Shown here: positions 31,245 to 43,882 of the stretch, in pieces | Layout of the letters: every line of letters begins with the position of its first letter | How positions within the stretch are numbered: position 1 is the stretch's first letter | Assembly (NCBI GenBank): GCA_905116865.2 | Contig: CAJHNH020008541.1 | Location: 120,001-184,000, forward strand | Origin: Candidula unifasciata | Lineage: Eukaryota; Mollusca; Gastropoda; Stylommatophora; Geomitridae | Direction: 5' to 3' | Length of the DNA stretch: 64,000 nucleotides | Notes under the pieces: model-generated | What the model was told of the DNA's origin: nothing | Database searches by the model: none | What the model saw: the letters and a program-made list of their open reading frames with translations, nothing else | Position numbers and translations under genes: made by a program

Positions 31245-33354
31245 TCTTCTTCTTCTGCCTTTCTTTCCCCCAATGGAGCATAGGCCCTCAACCAACTCAC
31301 GCCAAGTCGTTCTATCCTTCGCCATTGCATGGAGCTCTCCCCATGTCCTCCCAATCTTTCTAACCTCGTTTTCCAGCTCTCTTCTCCATGTGTTTTTTGG
31401 CCTTCCTTTATTCCTATGTCCCTGTGGGTTCCAATGCAATGACATTCTAGTTATGCTGTTCTCCTGTTTTCTCAGTGTGTGCCCTATCCAACGCCAGCGT
31501 CTTTTCCTCACTTCCTGATCCACTGGAGCCTGTTTAGTTCTCTCCCAAAGTTCTACATTAGTTATTCTATCATACCATTTTATTCCCTATATTTTTCTGC
31601 GCAGGCACCAGTTAATGAATGTCTGTAATTTATTAGTAATGGCCTTGGTTGTTCTCCATGTTTCCGCCCCATACAATAGTACTGATTTGACATTAGAATT
31701 AAAAAAATTTTAGTTTAGTATTTCTTTTAATTTCTTTTGACCTCCACAAATTCCCTAGTGCTATGAAAGCCCCTCTTGCCTTTTGTATTCTTATTTTAAT
31801 ATCTCTATCAGTTCCTCCATCTTTATCTACATTACTGCCTAAATAGGTGTACGACTCCACGTCTTGGAGTGGGGTGCCATTAAGAGAAACCACATTACTA
31901 TTTGCCTGATTTATTCTCATTATCTTTGTCTTTCCTTTATTGGTTTTCAGACCAAGCTGCTGTGATCTCGCAATAAGTATATTTAATTTATCTTGCATCT
32001 GATTCCGTGAATGGGACAGAAGATCAATATCATCAGCGAAGTCCAGATCATCAAGCTGTTTTGTAGGGGTCCACTGAATTCCATTCTTGGTGTTAGCAGT
32101 TACTGTTTTCATAGTCCAGTCTATAGCCAGTAAAAAATAAGAGAGGCGACAAAAGACATCCCTGTCGCACACCTGTTTTTATTTCAAATGCATCTGTTAG
32201 CTTTCCCTCATGAAGAACTCGACATTTCATGTCTTTATATGTTGCCTTTACTAAGTTGATAATTTTCTGTGGGATTCCATAGTGCCCCATCAATTTCCAG
32301 AGAAATTCCCTATCAATGCTGTCAAATGCTTTTTCATAGTCTGTAAATCCAATGTAAAGTGGTGAGTTTAGTTCAATGCTTTGCTCTATTATAATACGTA
32401 ATGTGGCTATCTGATCAGTACAGGATCTGTTTGACCGAAAACCTGCCTGCTCATCTCTTAGCATTTTATCAATAGCATCTTTTAATCTTTCCAAAATAAT
32501 TTTACTTAATATTTTTCCAGGAACTGACAGCAACATAATTCCCCTATAGTTTTCACACTCCTGTAGATCACCTTTTTTGGGCAGTTTCACAAGATATCCT
32601 TCTCTCCAGTCTGCTGGTATTTCTTCGGTCTCCCAGACTTTACTGAATAATCGATGTAGCAATTCTGTTGATGTGTTTATGTTGGTCCTGATGGCTTCAG
32701 CTGGGATACCATCTGGGCCTGTCGCCTTTCCTTCCTTGAGAAGATTTATAGCTTTTCTAATTTCCTCTTTGGATGGTATCTCACAGTTGATATCCAGTTC
32801 CATTTCTAAAGGCTGGATATCTGGGGGAACCTCTGGGCCTGGTCTATTTAGAAGTATTTCAAAATATTCAACCCATCTGTCCATTTGATCTTTAGTGTTA
32901 GTAAGTACCTTTCCTTGACTATTTTTTATTGATCCAGTTGGCTGACTATATTTACCTACTAATTTTCTTGTGTTACTGTAAAGTTCTCTGAGGTTTCCTT
33001 TTGCTGCTGCTGTCTCTGCTTCTTGTGCTAGATCATTTAGATATTTCACTTTATCTGCCCTTATATGCCTCCTAACTTCCTTGTTGTAGTTTTGCTATTG
33101 TTTAATTCTGCCTTTTTACTTTTCCTATCTTCAATCAGTTTAATGGTTTCTGGTGTTTTCCATGCTTTATGTTTCCTTTCTTGCCAAGAACTTCTACGCA
33201 AGATTCATTCCAGATTCCTTTGATCTGATCCCAGCAGACTTCTGTGTTGACATCTTCAGCTAACTGCTGCAACACCTGGTACTTTTAGAGACCGTAACTG
33301 AGAACTGTTCCTTAATTTCTTTATCTCTGAGAAAGCCTACATTATATTGGTTTC
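31245..33354 (-). mobile_element. RTE-type LINE, 5'-truncated, 2.1 kb, inserted in SINE B
   Basis: Flanked by a perfect 12-bp duplication (caatagcaaact). Read on the minus strand: a linker (HKAWKTPETIKLIEDRKSKK), then the reverse transcriptase at 33049-32093 with ATGPDGIPAEA, KKGDLQECENYRGIMLLS, DEQAGFRSNRSCTDQIATLR, the first catalytic motif GFTDYEKAFDSIDRE and GVRQGCLLSP. After a frameshift near 32130 it continues at 32172-31699 with LDDLDFADDIDLL, the second catalytic motif (FADD). A second frameshift in a T run near 31705 leads to LLYGAETWRTT, then RRWRWIGHTLRK, GRPKNTWRRELE and TWGELHAMAKDRTTWRELVE, and a (GAA)n tail. All catalytic Asp residues are present, but the endonuclease is missing and the frame is broken, so it is dead. 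Its tail and tail-adjacent sequence match the deleted copies at 14955 and 26150. Confidence 0.95.
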
Positions 33355-33366
33355 CAATAGCAAACT

Positions 33367-33442
33367 ACTGGACGTAAACTTGTCTAGGAAAACCACAACA
33401 GCCAAATACATTTCTGGTGTTGTTTCTGCAACGTCCCGTAAA
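33367..33442 (+). mobile_element. SINE B, right half
   Basis: Continues the SINE from 31244: actggacgtaaacttgtc, ctaggaaaaccac and tctgcaacgtcccg. The matching intact arrangement is seen at 51944-52051. Confidence 0.86.
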
Positions 33443-33451
33443 AAGGATCCG

Positions 33452-33741
33452 CACGCACACACACACACACACACACCCCACACACACCCCACACACCCCA
33501 CACCCACCCCACACACACACACCCACCACACACCCACCACACACCCACCACACACTCACCACACACTCACCACACACTCACCACACACCCACCCACCACA
33601 CACCCACCCACCACACACCCACCCACCACACACCACACACACACCCACCCACACACACACACCCACCACACACACACACACACCCACCCACACACACACC
33701 CACCACACACACATACACACCACACACCACACACACATCCC
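33452..33741 (+). repeat. (CA)n / CACCCA-rich microsatellite block
   Basis: About 290 bp of cacacaccc, ccaccacaca and related units with a local accaccacacaccc rhythm. ORFs in both strands here are spurious. Confidence 0.96.
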
Positions 33742-33745
33742 CCAG

Positions 33746-33746
<1 letters not shown>

Positions 33747-33840
<94 letters not shown>
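33747..33840. repeat. (TA)n tract, ~47 units
   Basis: Uninterrupted TA dinucleotides directly after the CA block. Self-complementary, so prone to cruciform formation and length change. Confidence 0.98.
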
Positions 33841-33844
<4 letters not shown>

Positions 33845-33940
33845 AAAGCTAAGAATGTTATGTTACTAGACACTATTTTTAAATGGATGTGTTTTATCCA
33901 AGTGCTTTTTGTAATTTTTGTAATCTATTTGTCGTAATTG

Positions 33941-33968
33941 GCGGAAAAAAAAAGGGGGGGGGGGGGTT
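33941..33968 (+). repeat. A9/G14 homopolymer junction
   Basis: gcgg followed by about nine A and then about fourteen G. Likely length-uncertain in any assembly. Confidence 0.8.
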
Positions 33969-34162
33969 ATGGCGGTCTAATGGAAATATTTTCAACCTAA
34001 AAAATGTTAAAAACTACCGGGCTAATTTGTCAGCCACATAGCAGCGTAATATTCAGTGTAACTTATATTCTAGCACCACGCGCCATTGTAAGGCTCCTTC
34101 GTTTGAAAATAAAATAATTTTAAAAAAAAAAATGTTTGTAGTTTATACATTGAGATTTTACT

Positions 34163-34432
34163 CTTCCTGTGTGGGATCCAAAGCGCTATTGTGGTAGGAA
34201 ACAGCAACAGACCAGCCGACCTCTAACAAGCATGTCGTAAAAGTACATTAAATAGGCGTGTTTTCTTCGAAGTCGGAGTGAATCTGCCTGAGAGACAATG
34301 GGGCCAACAGTCTGCATACGGATAATCCAAATAATTACCACGGATATGCGTTTAAAAGTTTAGTCCCGGAAGTTGACCAATAACCGGAAGTTTGAGCAGG
34401 AGCTTACATGACGTGAATGCCAAGAAAAAAAA
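34163..34432 (+). mobile_element. Family C repeat, copy 4
   Basis: From tcctgtgtgggatccaaag to tgacgtgaatgccaag. Landmarks gaccagccgacctctaac and gtgaatctgcctgagag. Confidence 0.82.
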
Positions 34433-35280
34433 ATTATACCTTATCTTTTAACGTTGTATTTAATATTCTTTGAGAATTAACCTGTACAAAAGTTGTTTTC
34501 AAATGAAATTATTGTGAATTAGCAACGACAACAGAACAGATAACTGCAATCATAAAATGGAAATACTTGTAGACAGAACGTTCATATTGAGGAGTCTGTG
34601 TGCACTCCAGTGATAAATAAATATTTATCCTTCCATGCCGCTGTGCAGGGTATAATGATTGAGGTGAGTAAACATCATTGACCGTTTCCATTCGCTTTTT
34701 TCTAAGCGCAGTTATTTGTTTTCGGCAGCAGAGCAATTATAATCAGCTATATTTATTACCCAAATAAAAGAAAAAGGCAGATATTAAATATGCAAACATA
34801 TATTACATAAATTTGTTTGTTTTCATTACGACACATGTTGAGAGTTTTGAGATAGATTGTTTTTTCTTCGCCTGTTGTGAAAAGTACACATCGCTTGCCG
34901 AAGCCTTTGTCCGACTGTCTAATCATTTTAGTCTTACAGTCATGGTAAACAAACGTGCACGTACTGATTGGCACTCGTAGACAGAAGTGGAAAGATAGAA
35001 GGGCACACTAGCAACATTAATTTAGAAAGCAATAGTTACAATGATGGGAATCAAATTCGACACCTCCAAACGAGGCTGCTGGAGGAGAAAAAAAAGTTGA
35101 CTAAGACGCAAGACCAACTAGGCATCCCTTCAAAATGTGTCCTTACAGCATTAGTTATAAACACATCGGACCGTAAAGATGTGTCTAAAATAAAAGGACA
35201 ATTTAGAGATATGTCTTTCTTCGGTTCCACTTCAAATTTTCGAAAGCCAAGGGAACGGTTATATGACCGCGCACACACAA
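34433..35280. other. mGluR intron sequence; no exon recognised
   Basis: A plus ORF at 34968-35456 begins with about 100 non-repetitive residues (for example HLQTRLLEEKKKLTKTQDQL, slightly coiled-coil-like) before running into TH-rich microsatellite. I recognise no family and see no convincing splice sites, so it is left unassigned. Confidence 0.35.
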
Positions 35281-35435
35281 CCACACATACACACACATGT
35301 AGACATAATGCACACATAATTCAAACATACCTGCACTTACACAGGCACACACATGCAGACCCACACAAAAAGACACACACACACATAACGTACAGACAGA
35401 CAGACACATACACACACACATATATATATATATAT
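35270..35435 (+). repeat. (CA)n-rich and TA microsatellites
   Basis: Irregular acacaca, cagacaga and tatata tracts. Confidence 0.9.
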
Positions 35436-35461
35436 TATAAAAATACAACCATGTAAACACG

Positions 35462-35675
35462 AGGGCTGCGGTAGCGTACTGACTAGACACTTGCCTGTCG
35501 GCTCGAATGTCTTGAGTTCAAATCCGCGGTAAGGCGAATTGTTGTCCTTCATACCTGACATTGGTTCCCGGATGACCCATCTTAAAATGGGAACCAGGTA
35601 ATCTTCTGTGAAGCAAAGGCGACATCTCGTATCGAGTGTCAATGAAGTAAAGGACTTTTTTTCACACCTTCAGAC
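35462..35675 (+). mobile_element. SINE F, copy 4
   Basis: Head ggctgcggtagcgtactgac with box B ttgagttcaaatccgc, then taaaatgggaaccaggtaat and cgtatcgagtgtcaatgaag, ending taaaggactttttttc. A second, inverted 3' part (35645-35770) adjoins. Confidence 0.75.
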
Positions 35676-35765
35676 GCACTGATCATTAAGGGCTTAAACC
35701 CATATTTTATAGACAGCGCGCGGTGGATGATGTAACAACATCACACCGGCCGCCTTTACTCAGGA
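35645..35765 (-). mobile_element. SINE F, copy 5 (partial, inverted)
   Basis: Plus-strand order cttcagacgcac, gcttaaacccatat, gatgatgtaacaacatcac, cggccgccttta is the order seen at 63835-64000 and, more divergently, at 17752-17955. Confidence 0.55.
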
Positions 35766-35932
35766 CCTTGCTTTGTACCCAACTATGGCGGTTTCGATAC
35801 TCAGGTCTTTACTTTGTACCCATCTATGGCGGTTTCGATACTCAGGACTTTACTTTGTACCCACCTATGGCGGTTTCGATACTCAGGTCTTTACTTTGTA
35901 CCCACCTATGGCGGTTTCGACATTGAGGTCTA
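35757..35932 (+). repeat. 41-bp tandem repeat, 4 copies
   Basis: Near-identical units containing actatggcggtttcgatact and caggtctttactttgtaccc. Only a handful of substitutions between copies. It begins where the inverted SINE F ends (tactcagga), so it may have expanded from the SINE edge. Confidence 0.9.
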
Positions 35933-36180
35933 AGTCAATAGCGTGTGGACGGCTATAAAAACATAATGATATCTTGTCCGTTGAGTCTTCCAGTCAGAGT
36001 TGGTTCTGTATTTCGTTCTCCGATTATAAAGAGATTGGTCAATACGTTCGGTTATGTTTGTTGGCCTGTTCCGTTCTCACGGTTAAGGTATCTAACCACA
36101 CTTGATGTTGTCTTTAGTACTACAGAAAATATAGTTCTAGCACTATACGGGACTATGCGTTAACAGCATGAAAGAGGTCT
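35933..36180. other. No gene recognised
   Basis: Intron DNA, no domain or repeat identified. Confidence 0.3.
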
Positions 36181-36184
36181 TTTA

Positions 36185-37565
<1,381 letters not shown>

Positions 37566-37567
37566 CA

Positions 37568-37594
37568 GTTAAAAAAGAAAAAAGACAAAAAGAC

Positions 37595-37629
<35 letters not shown>

Positions 37630-37686
37630 AAAAGAAAGAAAAAAGAAAGAAAGAAAAAGAAAGAAAGAAGAAAGACAGACAGACAG

Positions 37687-37760
<74 letters not shown>

Positions 37761-37775
37761 GAAAGAAAGAAAAAA

Positions 37776-37807
<32 letters not shown>

Positions 37808-37838
37808 GAAAAAAAGAAAGAAAGAAAGCAGAAAAAAA

Positions 37839-37922
<84 letters not shown>

Positions 37923-37935
37923 AATAAAGAAAGAC
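37568..37935 (+). repeat. (AAAG)n - (GACA)n - (AAAG)n compound microsatellite
   Basis: AAAG-type repeats at 37594-37674, GACA repeats at 37674-37760, AAAG again to 37930. Polypurine throughout on the plus strand, so triplex-capable. Overlapping ORFs are spurious. Confidence 0.97.
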
Positions 37936-38009
37936 AGGAAGGGGGAAGAACGAAAGGAAACGCCAAAAAATTTGTGAAGTTTTTTATGGAAGGGAACAGT
38001 CCTTCTTGA

Positions 38010-38455
38010 GTTGAGTTGATTCAAGAACAGACATCATAGCACTCAGGCCATTTCCTTTTGCGCTCCATCCCCCTCTTCAGCAGCCATCGCAGAGTTTCAA
38101 TACCAATTTTGCCAGTAGCAATCTGATTATACGTCCGTCTTGCCTTTCCTCAAAGCGTCGAATATCGGCCAGATCCCCTCGTCGCTCCCCACTGGATTAC
38201 TTACTCTCACCAGACTGTTGATCCATTTGCTCCTCCGAATTGTACAAGTTCTTCCACGAGGCCCTAATCACGTCTGTTTCATCAGGCATCATTATTCCAA
38301 CAAGCTGTGCAGAGCCACCCAGTCTGTCCGCCTGTTAATTTCTCAACACATCGGAATCACCTGGAGAAAAGATCCAGACAATGCTCTTCACCCGTGACCT
38401 CCGAAGCGAAGCATGCCACTCCTCCCCTCTCCCTACCATCCTAATAGGCCCTCGA
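38010..38455 (-). mobile_element. I/Nimbus-type LINE 3' end, copy c
   Basis: Plus-strand start gagttgattcaagaacagac is the complement of the element 3' end. Minus peptide GEEWHASLRRSRVKSIVWIF and SPGDSDVLRN is the RNase H C-terminal block seen in the 58575 copy. Confidence 0.8.
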
Positions 38456-39469
38456 CTCTTCTTCTGAAGAAGGTAAAGGAATGTTACATGCACAGTCTTT
38501 GGCGACAGCACTAGCCTCAGACTCAAAGACACACCTTTCTTATATGACAACAGAAAATACTGACGAATATAACAGTTAATGGCAGAAATGGCAGAAAACC
38601 ACAAGAAGTCAAAGAGATCGCACAGTTGGTCTAATGAATTAAAAGACATTCCACAGAGACACGGAAGGCCCCATCCTACCTATTGACCTATGTATCCAAA
38701 CCTGTTCCTCCCCATGATGTTCAATTTCAAAGGTAAACGACGACGACAGTGAAGCACTGAGAAAGAGCTAGTTGTCGACTAACAAAAGGACGGGAAAATA
38801 GCATCAAGAACATCAGCAGCATAAAAATATACGAGGTAGAGGAACAATGGCACAGCGTTCACACCGTTTGGACAATGCGTTCTGAGAGCCAACTTCTGCC
38901 TTCTTCTGACGTCTTGCAGTGCATGCCGGGATAGGTGCTGTTAACCTTTTATACAAATCTGTTCTTCCATAAAAATGGCCCTTTTCCACCAACCATGAGG
39001 CCCTAATCCCTCAGGTTCACGCCCTCTTACCCCCTCTACTGCCCCCGCCCCCACCCCTTTTCCCCCGTCTACACTACCCTAACAAGGTGGTAAAAACAGA
39101 AAGTTATTTTTTTTTTTTTTATAAACAACAACGACGTTTACAATGTTTATTAGTTACAAAAGGAAAGGTACCTAATTTATGATCGCCATTAACTCATTAT
39201 TGCTACAAATCAATACGAAACCACGGTAATATTGCTTGAACTAATGCGCTTCGTCTGAGTGTAATGAACAGGCCACCGTGCGGATGTTAAAACCAAGGCC
39301 AGGCGTAGATGTAATATATGTAGATACTTGCAGACAACACAGTGGGTGGTCGCGGATTGTCGCTAAAGGCAGGTATTTTTCTGTCTAGGACCCCTTACTC
39401 AAACCAATCAATGTGTCTGAACAGAAAATTTCACAATAACCTGACGGGTGTGCCATTAGGATCCTTCGT

Positions 39470-39470
<1 letters not shown>
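38456..39470. other. No gene recognised
   Basis: C-rich stretch at 39000-39075 and a T run at 39107-39120. The ORF at 39342-39785 is driven by CT repeats in its second half. Confidence 0.35.

Positions 39471-39471
<1 letters not shown>

Positions 39472-39556
<85 letters not shown>
39472..39556 (+). repeat. (CT)n microsatellite
   Basis: CT dinucleotides with two GT interruptions. Confidence 0.97.
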
Positions 39557-39559
<3 letters not shown>

Positions 39560-39617
39560 TTTCGGTGCCATTATTTCTCTCTCGTTCATCCTCTCTCATC
39601 ATTTGCGCTCATTTTCT

Positions 39618-39770
39618 TTCGCTCTCATACTTTCGCACTCATACTTTCGCACTCATACTTTCGCACTCATACTTTCGCACTCATACTTTCGCACTCATAC
39701 TTTCGCACTCATACTTTCGCACTCATACTTTCGCACTCATACTTTCGCACTCATACTTTCGCACTCATTT
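39618..39770 (+). repeat. 14-bp minisatellite, domain 1 (tttcgcactcatac)
   Basis: About eleven near-perfect copies. Same period as the next arrays but a different unit. Confidence 0.95.
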
Positions 39771-39799
39771 TTTTTGCTCTCATAATGTTGTTCCCATTC

Positions 39800-41975
39800 T
39801 GTATCTCCCATTAGGTCTCTCTCAATCTGTCTCTCTCAATCTGTCTCGCTCATTCTGTCTCGCTCATTCTGTCTCGCTCATTCTGTCTCGCTCATTCTGT
39901 CTCGCTCATTCTGTCTCGCTCATTCCGTCTCGCTCATTCCGTCTCGCTCATTCCGTCTCGCTCATTCCGTCTCGCTCATTCCGTCTCGCTCATTCCGTCT
40001 CGCTCATTCCGTCTCGCTCATTCCGTCTCGCTCATTCCGTCTCGCTCATTCCGTCTCGCTCATTCCGTCTCGCTCATTCCGTCTCGCTCATTCCGTCTCG
40101 CTCATTCTGTCTCGCTCATTCTGTCTCGCTCATTCTGTCTCGCTCATTCCGTCTCGCACATTCCGTCTCGCTCATTCCGTCTCGCTCATTCCGTCTCGCT
40201 CATTCCGTCTCGCTCATTCTGTCTCGCTCATTCTGTCTCGCTCATTCTGTCTCGCTCATTCTGTGTCTCTCATTCTGTGTCTCTCATTCTGTGTCTCTCA
40301 GATTCTGTGTCTCTCAGATTCTGTATCTCTCGTTCTGTATCTCTCGTTCTGTATCTCTCGTTCTGTATCTCTCGTTCTGTATCTCTCGTTCTGTATCTCT
40401 CGTTCTGTATCTCTCGTTCTGTATCTCTCATTCTGTATCTCTCATTCTGTATCTCTCATTCTGTATCTCTCATTCTGTATCTCTGATTCTGTATCTCTGA
40501 TTCTGTATCTCTGGTTCTGTATCTCTCATTCTGTATCTCTCATTCTGTATCTCTCATTCTGTATCTCTGATTCTGTATCTCTGATTCTGTATCTCTGATT
40601 CTGTATCTCTGGTTCTGTATCTTTCATTATGTATCTCTCATTATGTATCTCTGATTCAGTATCTCTCATTCTGAGTCTCTCATTCTGTATCTCTCATTCG
40701 GTATCTCTCATTCGGTATCTCTCATTCGGTATCTCTCATTCGGTATCTCTCATTCGGTATCTCTCATTCGGTATCTCTCATTCTGTATCTCTGACTCCGT
40801 ATCTCTGACTCCGTATCTCTGACTCCGTATCTCTGACTCCGTATCTCTGACTCCGTATCTCTGACTCCGTATCTCTCATTCGGTATCTCTCATTCGGTAT
40901 CTCTCATTCTGTATCTCTCATTCCGTATCTCTCATTCCGTATCTCTGATTCCGTATCTCTGATTCCGTATCTCTGATTCTGTATCTCTCATTCTGAGTCT
41001 CTCATTCTGAGTCTCTCATTCTGTACCTCATTCTGTATCTCTCATTCTGTATCTCTCATTCTGTATCTCTCATTCTGTATCTCTCATTTTGTATCTCTCA
41101 TTCTGTATCTCTCATTTTGTATCTCTGATTCCTTATCTCTGATTCTGTATCTCTCATTCTGTATCTCTCATTCTGTACTCTCCTTCTCTCATTCTGTATC
41201 TCTCATTCTGTATCTCTCATTCTGTATCTCTCATTCTGTATCTCTCATTCTGTATCTCTCATTCTGTATCTCTCATTCTGTATCTCTCATTCTGTATCTC
41301 TCATTCTGCACGTCTATTTTTGTATCTCTAATTTGGCATCTCTCCTTCTGTATCTTTCATTCTGCATCGCTCATTCTGTATCTTTCATTCTGTATCTTTC
41401 ATTCTGAGTCTTTCATTCTGTATCTCTCTTTCTGTATCTCTATTTCTGTATCTCTCATTCTGTATCTCTCGTTCTGTATCTCTCGTTTTGTATCTCTCGT
41501 TTTGTATCTCTCGTTTTGTATCTCTCGTTCTGTATCTCTCGTTCTGTATCTCTCGTTCTGTATCTCTCGTTCTATATGTCTCGTTCTATATCTCTCGTTC
41601 TGTATCTCTCGTTCTGTATCTCTCGTTCTGTATCTCTCGTTCTGTATCTCTCGATATGTATCTCTCATTCTGCACGTCTCTTTTTGTATCACTAATTCTG
41701 CATCTCTCATTCTGTATCACTAATTCTGCATCTCTCATTCTGTATCTCTCATTCTGTATCTCTCATTCTGTATCTCTCATTCTGTCTCTCTCATTCTGTC
41801 TCTTTCATTCTGAGTCTCTCATTCTGTCTCTTTCATTCTGTCTCTTTCATTCTGTCTCTTTCATTCTGTCTCTTTCATTCTGTCTCTTTCATTATGTATC
41901 TATGATTCTGTCTCTCTCGTTCTGTATTTCTCATTTTACGTCTGTCATACTATGTCTCTCTCATGTGTCTCCGTC
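39800..41975 (+). repeat. 14-bp minisatellite, ~155 copies in sequence domains
   Basis: Unit tctctcattctgta and relatives. Runs of one variant follow each other: tcgctcattctgtc, then tcgctcattccgtc (39925-40100), then tcgttctgtatctc (40330-40420), tctctcattcggta (40697-40780), tctctgactccgta (40790-40870), and so on to tctttcattctgtc near 41830-41890. Because 14 is not a multiple of 3 the frame rotates every three units, giving long spurious SVSLILYLSF-type ORFs. Confidence 0.97.
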
Positions 41976-42480
41976 CATAGGACAACTCATGATTATCATC
42001 GCATCTCGTTTAGCTGCGTGATTTCCTTTAGGTCTCCACAGGCTGTCCTACGTTTACGGTGTGTTAACTAATGTTTTCCTTTGGTGTCTTTACACAGCGT
42101 GCCGAAAAGTGGTTCGGGTTCGTTCGACAAGGTCAACACACTGCTTCCCAGACGAAACTAGCGGCTTTCCTTTTGCAACTTTCTTTCCTTTTAACGAATG
42201 TTGTTTCTGGAATGTGTTGTTGTGATTGGGTCTCAGGCGCCGCAGGATTTTGTGTGCAAAGAAGAAGTACCGCTTGGTAAAGGACCGAAAGCGCGACGAT
42301 TTGTGAGTTTCGAATAATTGATGTTTTCGCATTTTTACGCTTGTTGGTGGTGGCTGTATGTGTTTAAAGCATTCTTTTAAAACAAGCAACATATGCCACC
42401 CCTAGAACATCGGACAACCGATTCAAAATTACGCAGCTGAACTAGATGGGGTGAGAACTGTGAGTTGTACCCACTCTATA
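41976..42480. other. No gene recognised
   Basis: ORFs at 42071-42280 (+) and 42090-42392 (-) overlap each other and match nothing I know. Confidence 0.35.
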
Positions 42481-42483
42481 TTT

Positions 42484-42560
<77 letters not shown>
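42484..42560 (+). repeat. (TC)n microsatellite
   Basis: About 38 TC units. Confidence 0.97.
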
Positions 42561-42563
<3 letters not shown>

Positions 42564-42789
42564 CCATCTACCGTCTCTTTCCGTGTATCAATCCCTCCCT
42601 TCGACAGGTTCTGTCTGACTGTTTCTTTGCCCTGCCTATCTCAATTGTGCAGGATGCACACGAGACCTCCGGGTTTGTCGCGTTAACGACAGTACCCTAG
42701 ACGTCCGATCCATGACCTGAGAATGTGGAGTTGTTGGGAAGGAAGATTAGACCATTACTGTTCTGCGTGTGTTCGGATCCACACAATAT

Positions 42790-43385
42790 AACAGTCAAGA
42801 TCAAAACCTATTCTTGAATTTAAAGAAAAGAAACATTATGTCCACAAACAAAACTGGCCGTCGCCCAATTAAATTATAAATGATGAAGAAATTGAAAATG
42901 CTACAAACTTTGAATATCTAGGCCAGAAGTTCTAAACCTTCCTAATGCCACGAACCTTTAATACGGTTCCTCATGTTGTCGTGACCCCAACTATAAAATT
43001 ATTTTCGTTGTTGCTTCACAACTTCGGTGAATATGTATTTTCCTATGGTCTTAGGCGACCCCTGTGCAAGGCTCATTCGACCCCCAAAGGGTCGCGATTC
43101 ATAAGTTGAAAACCGCTGATCTAGACTATAATAAACAGCAATGGAGATCGTTTTACGGAAATGAAAGGAAGGATGGCCATGTCAGTACAAAGATTAAACA
43201 GCCTTCAAAGTTTATTGTTAAGCACTGCCAAGCAAATCAAATTAAAATTTTAGAGCATGCATCTTCCCTGTAGCATCATACGGATGTGAATCGTGGACTA
43301 TCTCCCAATCCTTAAGAAAGAAAATGGGAGCTTTTGTGCTGAAATGCTATAGAAAGGTGTGGGGGAGAGAAGGGTGTGTTGTCGG
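42790..43385 (+). mobile_element. LINE reverse transcriptase remnant split by a hAT MITE
   Basis: Left of the MITE the plus strand reads LFLNLKKRNIMSTNKTGR and INDEEIENATNFEYLG, the segment after the catalytic FADD motif. Right of it comes DYNKQQWRSFYGNERKDGHV, then YGCESW-like and LRKKMGAFVLKCYRK-like segments in shifted frames. Removing 42924-43118 and one duplicate restores the order. Dead. Confidence 0.82.
42924..43118. mobile_element. hAT-type MITE, 195 bp
   Basis: Terminal inverted repeats cagaagttctaaacc (left) and cagcggttttcaact (right, complement), matching the CAGNGGTTCTNAACC ends common to hAT elements. Flanked by an 8-bp duplication, atctaggc at 42916-42923 and atctagac at 43119-43126 (one mismatch). 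The interior has the gacccccaaagggtcgcga phrase frequent in such MITEs. No transposase. Strand undefined. Confidence 0.92.
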
Positions 43386-43680
43386 GTCTTTAGTACACTA
43401 ATCTTGGGGACTTAGATATTTCATGGTGAGTTACATATATTTCATGGTGAGTTCCATAGCACAGGGATGTTAGGATGTGAAATAACACCGAATAAAACTA
43501 ACCCTAGCTGAAACCCCTCCTGTAATATAGGGCTTTTCAGGGAACTTTCCCGGGAAATCTCGGAGTCCCAGAGATGGGGTTAACAAAAAAAAAAAAAAAA
43601 AAACAGCTATATCTTGTGTTAATGCGCTTTAAAGGTAACGAAACATTTTCCAGGCCTTTATGTAAAAATAATGTAATAAT
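43386..43680. other. No gene; short repeats and an A run
   Basis: A direct duplication atatttcatggtgagtt lies at 43416 and 43435. A run of about 19 A at 43587-43604. Confidence 0.5.
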
Positions 43681-43682
43681 GT

Positions 43683-43882
43683 TATAGAAAACTCGGCACC
43701 TAGTGGACGCGAGGTCATCATCATGCCGACCGCCTTTTTCCCCCCAAGACTTTACCTGGTTTGCGTATTTAAGGCTGCGTTGACATGAGATAATTTTTGA
43801 TGAAGTAAAAAGTCCGCTTTCGTCGTGATCTGAACCTTTGGATCCGCAATCCAGGGTCTAGCCACTACATCACGGTGGCTTC
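43683..43882 (-). mobile_element. SINE F, copy 6 (well preserved head)
   Basis: Minus strand starts agccaccgtgatgtagtggc (box A region), has aaaggttcagatcacgac (box B), then gactttttacttcatcaa, accaggtaaagtcttggg and aggcggtcggcatgatgat. Confidence 0.78.

Noticed and set aside
34968..35456. 162-aa plus ORF as a host gene
   Set aside because: A third of it is microsatellite, and the rest shows no family, start context or splice signals I can defend.
39342..41723. Plus ORFs up to 311 aa of the SVSLILYLSF type
   Set aside because: Products of the 14-bp minisatellite and CT repeats.
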